From: Candidatus Binatota bacterium
GTDB taxonomy: Bacteria > Desulfobacterota > Binatia > Bin18
DNA length: 5,658 nt
Reading direction: 5' to 3'
Assembly: GCA_011523315.1 (NCBI GenBank)
Contig: WTHE01000374.1
Location: forward strand, 1-5,658
Part shown: positions 1-4,907 of the stretch, in pieces
Position numbering within the stretch: position 1 is the first letter of the stretch
How the letters are laid out: each line of letters opens with the position of its first letter
Notes under the pieces: model-generated
Database searches by the model: none
What the model was told of the DNA's origin: nothing
What the model saw: the letters and a program-made list of their open reading frames with translations, nothing else
Made by a program: the position numbers and the translations under genes

Positions 1-751
1 GGCCGAGCCGCAGGGCGGACAGCTCGGCCGACAGCCAGCTGGTGAACTTGGCGATATCAATGGCAAAATCGCCCCGGCCAATCCCCAATGGGGCCAGGGG
101 GTCGATCAGCACCAGCTGGGGGCAGGGCTGGCCGATGCTGGGGACATAGACCAGGATGTTGTCCGGGTACAGATCACCGTGCACCTTGCGGACGATCCGG
201 GGGCGGAGTTGCTGGCGCAGGCAGGCCGTGTCCTTGATGGCGGCCAGCAGGGAAAAGATATTGGGCAGACTGGTGCCGTTGACGCTGATGCTGGGTGCGG
301 CCATCAGCCCGGTGAAGGCCGGCAGCTCGGACAGCCGGTGGGCGTAGTGCTCAAGAAGGCCGACCAGCTTGTCCGGGTAGGCGGCGGTTTCCTGGGGATA
401 GGTAATCGAAAAAATGTCCTCAAACATGAGTTGCAGGACGTGGCCAATCAGCGCCAACTCCTGTTCCCGGTCGAGCTGCTGGTTCAGGATGAGGTCGGAC
501 AGGACCATCCAGCCCTCACCGAAATATGGCATGTCATAAAAGACCGGATGGCCGTTCTCGGCGCGTTTGTGACTGCGCAGGACCTGGGGGAAATAGTGGT
601 GGACTGCGGCCGGGACATCTTCGAGCCAGGCAATCTCGGCCGGCAGGCTGCCGCTGATCTCGGGCTTGGTCTGTTTGCGGACGATGGTTCCCCATCGCTC
701 ATCAGTCAGCAAAAACAGACACTCGCTGTATCCCTCGCGCAACAGTCGCAC
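1..751 (-). CDS. Aminoglycoside phosphotransferase (APH)/choline kinase-like protein, partial (C-terminus beyond left edge)
   Basis: This frame is open from a GTG at 749-751 to the window edge (about 250 codons). Near residues 191-198 it reads HGDLYPDN, the catalytic loop of the APH/choline kinase-like fold (Asp193 as base, Asn198 as metal ligand). It is followed by LIDPL (Asp217, the metal-binding DFG-equivalent) and GDFAIDIAK (228-235), the usual family motif after it. The N-lobe has a Gly-rich turn near residue 7, VRK at 24-26 (likely ATP-binding Lys26) and a candidate partner Glu39. It is therefore an intact small-molecule kinase rather than a remnant. Substrate is unknown: the family includes antibiotic, choline, homoserine, sugar and nucleotide-sugar-pathway kinases. 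The first in-frame ATG is only at residue 74 and would delete the N-lobe; the GTG has GGAGG four bases upstream and is preferred. It is transcribed divergently from the crotonase gene. No resistance role should be assumed. Confidence 0.8.
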   Translation of the reverse strand, partial: MRLLREGYSECLFLLTDERWGTIVRKQTKPEISGSLPAEIAWLEDVPAAVHHYFPQVLRSHKRAENGHPVFYDMPYFGEGWMVLSDLILNQQLDREQELALIGHVLQLMFEDIFSITYPQETAAYPDKLVGLLEHYAHRLSELPAFTGLMAAPSISVNGTSLPNIFSLLAAIKDTACLRQQLRPRIVRKVHGDLYPDNILVYVPSIGQPCPQLVLIDPLAPLGIGRGDFAIDIAKFTSWLSAELSALRLG

Positions 752-755
752 GGCC

Positions 756-760
756 CCTCC
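756..760 (-). promoter_or_regulatory. Shine-Dalgarno of the kinase-like gene (decides the GTG start)
   Basis: On the minus strand this reads GGAGG within GGGAGGGG, four bases before the GTG at 749-751. It supports a non-ATG start; no ATG lies in frame between the upstream stop (791-793) and residue 74. Confidence 0.6.
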
Positions 761-761
761 C

Positions 762-788
762 AGGACTGGCCAGGTACCCGGCAGTCCT
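762..788. repeat. Short inverted repeat in the kinase-gene leader, possible operator
   Basis: AGGACTG (762-768) and CAGTCCT (782-788) are perfect 7-bp inverted arms around a 13-bp spacer, which itself centres on GGTACC (773-778). The dyad lies between the proposed -10 and the ribosome binding site of the kinase gene, where an operator or a leader hairpin would sit. Arms of this length can occur by chance, so the functional call is weak. Confidence 0.25.
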
Positions 789-813
789 ACTCACTTTTGG
801 GGTGGACTGTCAA
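784..813 (-). promoter_or_regulatory. Candidate sigma70-type promoter for the kinase-like gene
   Basis: The minus strand has an exact TTGACA -35 box (808-813). After 18 bases comes TAGGAC (784-789), a partial match to TATAAT (T, A and the fifth A agree). Transcription would start near 777, giving a leader of about 25 nt before the GTG at 751. The -35 is convincing and the -10 is mediocre. Confidence 0.4.
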
Positions 814-908
814 GACAAGTTCCGGCGGGTGGGATGCAAGCCGCCGAAGCCGCCCCCGTTGGCCTTGAGCGGCGGATGGGCTAGCCTACGGACATCACTT
901 CCGGGTTG

Positions 909-913
909 AAAGG
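909..913 (+). promoter_or_regulatory. Ribosome binding site of the crotonase gene
   Basis: AAAGG lies five bases upstream of the ATG at 919-921, a reasonable partial Shine-Dalgarno that supports this start. Confidence 0.5.
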
Positions 914-918
914 CGCAT

Positions 919-1731
919 ATGGAATACACAGACATCCGTGTTGAGGTCCAGGACAGCATAGCCACCGTCACGCTCAACCGTCCCGACAAACTGAACGCCT
1001 ACACCACCCGCATGGGCGATGAGCTGACCCACGCCTATGAGTCACTCGGCAAACGCGACGACGTGCGGGTGATTCTGATGACCGGCGCGGGCCGCGGCTT
1101 CTGTGCCGGAGCGGATATCGGCGGGGTGTTTCAGAAGGGCATTGACCAGCGCGAGCAGGGCGGGCAGGCCGAGGCCGCTCGGGGCGGCGCGATTGCCCAC
1201 CCCCGCTCCGGTCTTCAGTACGCGATCCACAACTGTCCCAAGCCGACCCTGGCCGTCATCAACGGCGTGGCGGTCGGCATCGGGCTGACCCTGACCCTGA
1301 TCCAGGACATCCGCATCATGGCCCAGGAGGCCAGCCTGGGGGCCATTTTTGCCAAAATGGGCCTCATCCCCGAGCTGGGTTCGACCTTTATGCTGCCGCG
1401 TTTGATCGGGCTGTCCAAGGCCCTGGAGCTGGTCTATACGGCCCGCATGGTCAAGGCCCAGGAAGCCCAGGAGCTGGGGCTGGTCAACCGGGTCGTGCCG
1501 GCCGAGGGGCTGATGGCGGCCGCCCGCCAGATGGCCGCCCAGATGGCGTCGCTCCCGCCGCTGGCCCTGGCCGTTGCCAAGCGGGCTCTGCAACAGGGCG
1601 CGGAGAACGACTTTGACGCGGCGGTGCAGACCGAGACTTTTGGCCTCGACTATCTGTTCAAGACCCACGATCACCGGGAGGCGGTGGCGGCTTTTCTGGA
1701 AAAACGCGAGCCCCAGTTTCGGGGCAAATAA
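919..1731 (+). CDS. Enoyl-CoA hydratase/isomerase family protein (crotonase fold)
   Basis: The product is 270 residues, the usual size for a single-domain crotonase. The N-terminus has the ATVTLNRPDKLNA signature (15-27). GRGFCAGADI (58-67) forms the first oxyanion-hole segment and NGVAVGIG (115-122) the second. The GLIPELGSTFMLPRLIG block (148-164) and the trimerisation C-terminal helices follow. Aligned by eye to rat mitochondrial enoyl-CoA hydratase, the positions of Glu144 and Glu164 are Thr124 and Phe144. The likely acid/base is instead Glu152 in PELGS, the position used by delta3,delta2-enoyl-CoA isomerases (Glu/Asp). Isomerase-type chemistry or a specialised acyl-CoA reaction is therefore more likely than classic hydration. 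It acts on cytoplasmic CoA thioesters, in fatty acid or aromatic/branched-chain degradation. It stands alone, convergent with the lysine genes and unrelated to them functionally. The exact substrate cannot be told. Confidence 0.9.
   Translation: MEYTDIRVEVQDSIATVTLNRPDKLNAYTTRMGDELTHAYESLGKRDDVRVILMTGAGRGFCAGADIGGVFQKGIDQREQGGQAEAARGGAIAHPRSGLQYAIHNCPKPTLAVINGVAVGIGLTLTLIQDIRIMAQEASLGAIFAKMGLIPELGSTFMLPRLIGLSKALELVYTARMVKAQEAQELGLVNRVVPAEGLMAAARQMAAQMASLPPLALAVAKRALQQGAENDFDAAVQTETFGLDYLFKTHDHREAVAAFLEKREPQFRGK
1702..1725 (-). terminator. Weak candidate terminator for the dap operon
   Basis: About 23 nt past the dapB stop the minus strand has GCCCC-GAAACT-GGGGC (1710-1725), a 5-bp GC stem. 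TTTTT (1702-1706 region) follows after a short CG-rich gap. The stem is short and the T run is not adjacent, so it is a weak intrinsic terminator at best. It lies inside the 3' end of the convergent crotonase gene, as expected when stops are 16 bp apart. Confidence 0.25.
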
Positions 1732-1747
1732 GTCCGGCCGTGGCGGC

Positions 1748-2551
1748 TTACAGGCCGAGCACGTCCCGCATGGTGTACAGGCCCGGGGCCTGGTCGGGCA
1801 GCCAGGCTGCGGCGCGCAGCGCGCCGCGCGCCAGACACTCGCGACTCTGAGAGCGGTGGATCAGCTCCAGCCGTTCGCCAAAGCCGGCAAACAGCACGGT
1901 GTGATCGCCGACCACGTCTCCCCCGCGCAGGGACTGGACGCCGATTTCCTCGTCGGTACGCTGGCCGGTGATGCCGTGCCGGCTGAAACGCGCCTGCTCC
2001 TCGAAGTCCTTGGCCTGGGCCTCGGCAATCGTCCTGCCCAGGGCCAGGGCCGTGCCGCTCGGGGCGTCGATTTTATAGCGGTGATGGATCTCGATGACCT
2101 CGGGATCGAAACCGTCCTGCAGGATGCGCGCCGCATCCGAGACCAGCTTGAGCAGAACATTCACCCCCACGCTCATATTCGGCGCGATGATGGTCCGCGT
2201 CCGGGGGGCCAGTTGTTCGGCCTCGGCTCGCTGCTCGGCGGACAGACCGGTGGTGCCGATTGCGATTGCCGCGCCCGTTGACGCGGCGGTGCGCAGATGG
2301 TCCAGGGCGGCCTCGGCCACGGTGAAGTCCAGGGCTACGGTATCCGGTGTGGCGACCGCTGCGTAATCGTCGACAACGACGACGCCCAGCGCGCCTATCC
2401 CGGCCACTTCCCCGGCATCGCTACCCACCGCCGGATGACCGGCCGCCTCGACCGCGCCGACCAGATGCAGCGCGGCGTGGTCGTGGATGAGGCTGACCAG
2501 CAGCCTGCCCATGCGCCCGGCGGCGCCGCAGACAACGACATTGGCCGTCAT
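1748..2551 (-). CDS. dapB: 4-hydroxy-tetrahydrodipicolinate reductase
   Basis: DapB reduces 4-hydroxy-tetrahydrodipicolinate to tetrahydrodipicolinate with NAD(P)H in the cytoplasm, the second committed step of DAP/lysine synthesis. The 267 residues match the usual length. The N-terminal Rossmann domain has CGAAGRMG (8-15), the dinucleotide loop. AIGTTG (97-102) and APNMSVGVN (123-131) line the active site. EIHHRYKIDAPSGTA (154-168) is the family signature, with catalytic His156 and Lys160 (E. coli His159, Lys163). The cofactor-selecting loop reads GAVEAAG: Glu35 is kept, but the following Arg39 of E. coli is Ala36, hinting at less need for the NADPH phosphate. The ATG at 2549-2551 is supported by GAGGAGG nine bases upstream. 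It is the last gene of the cluster, separated from dapA by 91 bp holding a strong hairpin. Confidence 0.97.
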   Translation of the reverse strand: MTANVVVCGAAGRMGRLLVSLIHDHAALHLVGAVEAAGHPAVGSDAGEVAGIGALGVVVVDDYAAVATPDTVALDFTVAEAALDHLRTAASTGAAIAIGTTGLSAEQRAEAEQLAPRTRTIIAPNMSVGVNVLLKLVSDAARILQDGFDPEVIEIHHRYKIDAPSGTALALGRTIAEAQAKDFEEQARFSRHGITGQRTDEEIGVQSLRGGDVVGDHTVLFAGFGERLELIHRSQSRECLARGALRAAAWLPDQAPGLYTMRDVLGL

Positions 2552-2560
2552 GGGTGTGTC

Positions 2561-2567
2561 CCTCCTC
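2561..2567 (-). promoter_or_regulatory. Shine-Dalgarno of dapB
   Basis: GAGGAGG on the minus strand is a near-perfect Shine-Dalgarno, nine bases before the dapB ATG. It lies two bases after the 3' arm of the 2570-2616 hairpin and can also pair with that arm's UUUCCUC. Confidence 0.8.
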
Positions 2568-2569
2568 AG

Positions 2570-2616
2570 AGAGGAAACGTGTCAACAGTTCATGTGGTTG
2601 AAGACACGTTTCCTCT
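2570..2616 (-). promoter_or_regulatory. Perfect 14-bp inverted repeat / RNA hairpin in the dapA-dapB spacer
   Basis: AGAGGAAACGTGTC (2570-2583) is exactly complementary to GACACGTTTCCTCT (2603-2616), with a 19-nt loop. In the dap mRNA the 5' arm is 2616-2603 and the 3' arm is 2583-2570, ending two bases before the dapB Shine-Dalgarno. No U tract follows on the minus strand, so it does not look like an intrinsic terminator. An alternative fold pairs UCCUC of the 3' arm with GAGGA of the Shine-Dalgarno across a UCU loop, plus two G-U pairs, so the two structures exclude each other. Possible roles are control of dapB translation, mRNA processing or protection of the upstream 3' end. The structure is plain in the sequence; the role is inferred. 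Confidence 0.7.
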
Positions 2617-2642
2617 TTGTGCCACAGGCAATCGTGTTCGCC

Positions 2643-3524
2643 TTAGCTGTCGAGACAGCCGGCGTCTTTGAGCGCGGTGGTCAGCTTGGCCAGATTGCCC
2701 TCGGCCATGGGCACCAGGGGCAGGCGCAGTTCCAGCTCGCACTTGCCCATCAGGGCCAGGGCCGTTTTGGCCGGAATGGGGTTGGTTTCGAGAAAGACCG
2801 CCCGGATGAGCGGCACCAGTTCGAGTTGCCGGGCCGAGGCCGTGTCCCAGTCCTTGGCCAGGCCGGCGTTGACCACCGCCGCCATCTGCCTGGGCGCGAC
2901 ATTGGCGACGGTACTGATCACACCCTTGCCGCCCAGCGCCATCATGGAGAAGGTCAGCGCGTCCTCGCCGGACAGGACGGCCAGCTTGTCGCCACACGCC
3001 AGCCGGATATTGATGACCTGGTCAATTGACCCGGTGGCTTCCTTGACCCCGACGATATTGTCGAGTTCGGCCATGCGGGCCATAGTCGAGGGCTCGATAT
3101 TTGAGCCCGTCCGACCCGGGATATTGTAGAACACGATCGGAAAGCCGGGCACGGCCTGGGCGACTGCTTTATAGTGCTGATAAATGCCCTCCTGGGTGGG
3201 CCGGTTGTAGTAGGGCGAGATCATCAGCGCCCCGTCGGCCCCGACCTCCTGAGCCTCACGGGTCAGCCGGATGGCCTCGGCGGTCGAGTTGGACCCCGTG
3301 CCGGCAATGACCGGGACGCGTTTGTTGACGACCTCGACCGCCAGCTTGACCACCTGGGTATGTTCTTCGTGTGACAGGGTGGCCGACTCCCCGGTCGTGC
3401 CGCACGGCACGATGCCGTGCGTGCCGCTGTCGATCTGCCATTCGATCATGGCGGCCAGCGCCTGTTCGTCAACCCGGCCGTTCTTGAAGGGGGTAACCTG
3501 TGCAACAAATGAGCCCGCAAACAT
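2643..3524 (-). CDS. dapA: 4-hydroxy-tetrahydrodipicolinate synthase
   Basis: DapA condenses pyruvate with L-aspartate semialdehyde through a Schiff base, the first committed step of DAP/lysine synthesis, as a cytoplasmic (beta/alpha)8 barrel tetramer. From the ATG at 3522-3524 the protein is 293 residues, close to E. coli's 292. GTTGES (42-47) holds Thr43/Thr44, and Tyr106, Tyr133 (in YNIPGRTG), Arg138 and the Schiff-base Lys161 (VKEATG) are all present. The E. coli lysine-inhibition site is also complete: Ala48, His52, His55, Gly77, Asn79, Glu83 and Tyr105. Feedback inhibition by lysine is therefore predicted. A longer reading from a TTG at 3558-3560 is possible. The ATG has GGAGG four bases upstream, aligns with the family N-terminus (MFAGSFVAQVTPF), and leaves the upstream hairpin non-coding, so it is preferred. 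It lies between dapF and dapB. Confidence 0.97.
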   Translation of the reverse strand: MFAGSFVAQVTPFKNGRVDEQALAAMIEWQIDSGTHGIVPCGTTGESATLSHEEHTQVVKLAVEVVNKRVPVIAGTGSNSTAEAIRLTREAQEVGADGALMISPYYNRPTQEGIYQHYKAVAQAVPGFPIVFYNIPGRTGSNIEPSTMARMAELDNIVGVKEATGSIDQVINIRLACGDKLAVLSGEDALTFSMMALGGKGVISTVANVAPRQMAAVVNAGLAKDWDTASARQLELVPLIRAVFLETNPIPAKTALALMGKCELELRLPLVPMAEGNLAKLTTALKDAGCLDS

Positions 3525-3528
3525 AACG

Positions 3529-3533
3529 CCTCC
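3529..3533 (-). promoter_or_regulatory. Shine-Dalgarno of dapA (decides the start)
   Basis: GGAGG on the minus strand, four bases before the ATG at 3522-3524. It supports the 293-residue start over the upstream TTG, which has no comparable site. Confidence 0.65.
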
Positions 3534-3539
3534 GGATGG

Positions 3540-3575
3540 CACGGGGCAGCCTGATCCCAAACACGCCGCCCCGTG
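3540..3575 (-). promoter_or_regulatory. GC-rich hairpin in the dapF-dapA spacer
   Basis: In the minus-strand transcript CACGGGGCGGC (3575-3565) pairs with GCTGCCCCGTG (3550-3540): eleven pairs including one G-U, with a 14-nt loop. The stem ends six bases before the dapA Shine-Dalgarno and about 23 nt after the dapF stop. No U tract follows, so it is not an evident terminator. Its placement matches that of the dapA-dapB hairpin, although the arm sequences differ. Confidence 0.55.
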
Positions 3576-3598
3576 GCTGAAAGGTCAAAGCATGGGTC

Positions 3599-4435
3599 CT
3601 AGACCTCGACCGTGCCCTCAAACACTTCTTCGGCGGCACCGGTCATATACACGTGCCCGTCTGCTGTTCGCCATTCGATGTCAAGGTCTCCACCGCGCAG
3701 ATGAACGCTGACCCGTCGCTCGGCCCTGTCGGTCAGCATGGCGGCGACCGCAGCCGCGCAGGCGCCGGTGCCGCACGCCCAGGTTTCGCCGGACCCGCGC
3801 TCCCAGACCCGCATGTTCAGCTCGGTCGGGCTGAGGACCTGGATGAATTCGGTATTAACCCGGTCGGGGAAGAGGGGATGGTGCTCGAACTTGGGTCCCA
3901 GCGTCTCCAGAGCCAGCGGCTCGACATCCTCGACAAAGGTCACACAGTGGGGGTTGCCCATGGACACGCAGGTGACCTGATATGCCGTCCCGTCAACGGT
4001 CAGGGGCTGATCGATCATCTGGCCCGGTGTGGCGAGCGGAATCTGTCGGCCGTCGAGAATCGGCTCGCCCATATCGACCGTCACCCGCGTGACGGCGCTA
4101 TCTTCAAGCTCCAGAAAGAGGACCTTGAGACCCGAGTCGGTATCAATTTTCAAGGGATTGTCGCGGGCCAGGCCGTGGTCGTAGACGTATTTGCCCACAC
4201 ACCGGATCCCGTTGCCACACATCGCTCCCCGGCTGCCGTCGGCGTTATACATCTCCATGCGGGCGTGGGCGGTGGGCGAGGGGCAGATCAGGATCAGGCC
4301 ATCGCCGCCAATGCCGGTCCGCCGTTCGCTCAGCCGCCGGGCCAGGCTGGGAGGGTCGGTCACTGGGGTCGAGAAGGTGTTGACGTACACGTAATCGTTG
4401 CTGATGCCGTGCATTTTGGTGAAAGGCAGTTTCAT
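3599..4435 (-). CDS. dapF: Diaminopimelate epimerase
   Basis: DapF converts LL-DAP to meso-DAP by a cofactor-independent two-cysteine racemisation, supplying peptidoglycan and lysine synthesis. The 278 residues match the family. The N-terminus MKLPFTKMHGISNDYVYV carries the conserved MHGxxNDF/Y motif. GIGGDGLI (41-48) follows. NADGSRGAMCGNGIRC (64-79) holds the first catalytic cysteine, Cys73, with the DAP epimerase signature. GNPHCV (160-165) contacts substrate. ERGSGETWACGTGA (212-225) holds the second catalytic cysteine, Cys221. The two pseudo-symmetric halves are both complete and no key residue is missing. A modest GGAAG lies six bases before the ATG. It follows the lipoprotein gene by 26 bp. 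In many relatives lysA sits in that position; here it does not. Confidence 0.97.
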   Translation of the reverse strand: MKLPFTKMHGISNDYVYVNTFSTPVTDPPSLARRLSERRTGIGGDGLILICPSPTAHARMEMYNADGSRGAMCGNGIRCVGKYVYDHGLARDNPLKIDTDSGLKVLFLELEDSAVTRVTVDMGEPILDGRQIPLATPGQMIDQPLTVDGTAYQVTCVSMGNPHCVTFVEDVEPLALETLGPKFEHHPLFPDRVNTEFIQVLSPTELNMRVWERGSGETWACGTGACAAAVAAMLTDRAERRVSVHLRGGDLDIEWRTADGHVYMTGAAEEVFEGTVEV

Positions 4436-4461
4436 CGTCGGCTTCCAATATGTTGGCCGTG

Positions 4462-4905
4462 TTACGAGCCGGCCTGCCAGACGTGCTGGACCATGTTCGA
4501 GGGGATACTATAGTCCCCGTCTAATGTAAACGCCTGAATGCGGTACTGATAGCGGGTGCCGGCATGGAGCTGGGCGTCGGTGAAACGGAAGCGCTGGGTC
4601 TGACGAAAGCGGTCGCGGTCGTCGACCGGAATCGTGGCCAGGCGTCTGAACTCGCCCAGCTGGCCGTCTTGGGGCTGGGCTGCGCGCAGCACCACAAAGC
4701 CGCCCAGGTCGTCCATGCCGCGGCCGTCGGCATACGTCTCGGGCCGATTCCAGCGCAGCTCAATGGCGCTGTCGCTGGTCGTCAGCCGCAGGTCGCTGAT
4801 GGCCCGGGGCGCCACGAGTTCGGGCGGATACACCGGCGTCTTGTGTCCACAGGCGGCGATCAGCCACACGCTCACCGCCAAAGAGGCCAGGTGGCGAAGC
4901 GTCAC
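4462..4905 (-). CDS. Predicted lipoprotein with a fibronectin type III-like domain
   Basis: This 147-residue protein starts with a short signal peptide (charged MTLRH, then a hydrophobic stretch to residue 18) ending in the lipobox IAAC. Cys19 would be lipidated; residue +2 is Gly, so no inner-membrane retention signal is visible. The mature start CGHKTPVYPPEL resembles the CGxKGPLY start of the small lipoprotein LptM (YifL), which lies directly upstream of dapF in E. coli. Residues 33-142 look like one FN3 domain: PRAISDLRL, Trp52 in IELRWNRP, GGFVVLR, then AGTRYQYRIQAF and SIPSN. The start is GTG (4903-4905), two bases after the argH stop, so translation is probably coupled. Its exact role is unknown; position and N-terminus suggest an envelope protein related to LptM-like genes, but most of its length has no counterpart in LptM. 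Confidence 0.8.
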   Translation of the reverse strand: MTLRHLASLAVSVWLIAACGHKTPVYPPELVAPRAISDLRLTTSDSAIELRWNRPETYADGRGMDDLGGFVVLRAAQPQDGQLGEFRRLATIPVDDRDRFRQTQRFRFTDAQLHAGTRYQYRIQAFTLDGDYSIPSNMVQHVWQAGS

Positions 4906-4907
4906 CG

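Larger units (their letters stand above)
752..918. other. Divergent intergenic region
   Basis: These 167 bp separate the minus-strand kinase gene from the plus-strand crotonase gene and hold no convincing coding sequence. Visible content is the minus-strand promoter and 7-bp dyad near 762-813, and GC-rich CGGCGG/CCGCCG runs at 823-875. A plus-strand ribosome binding site lies at 909-913. I could not find a good plus-strand promoter: TTGAGC at 865-870 has no acceptable -10 at the right spacing. Confidence 0.6.

Noticed and set aside
823..846. CGGCGG ... CCGCCG inverted repeat
   Set aside because: Six-base GC-only arms recur by chance in this GC-rich spacer (another GGCGG at 871-875); no support for a site.
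179..868. Long plus-strand open frame (229 codons) opposite the kinase gene
   Set aside because: It is the antisense shadow of the kinase frame: its Gly/Gln/Asp-rich composition shows no family motif, while the minus frame has HGDLYPDN, IDP and GDFAIDIA in order.
865..892. Plus-strand promoter for the crotonase gene (TTGAGC)
   Set aside because: No -10-like hexamer at 16-18 bp spacing; TACGGA and similar matches are too poor.
1042..1674. Minus-strand open frame of 210 codons inside the crotonase gene
   Set aside because: Low-complexity Gly/His/Gln-rich antisense translation of a high-GC gene; the crotonase frame carries all family motifs.
2570..2617. The dapA-dapB hairpin as an intrinsic terminator
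   Set aside because: On the minus strand the stem is followed by CTGAGGAGGG, with no U tract; on the plus strand only a short TTTGT follows and no plus-strand gene ends there.
3525..3560. 12-residue N-terminal extension of DapA from a TTG at 3558-3560
   Set aside because: It exceeds the family N-terminus, has no ribosome binding site and would place half of a strong hairpin in the coding sequence; the ATG at 3522-3524 has GGAGG.
3653..4513. Plus-strand open frame of 286 codons opposite dapF
   Set aside because: It is antisense to a complete DapF with both catalytic cysteines and has no recognisable motif; long antisense frames are common at this GC content.
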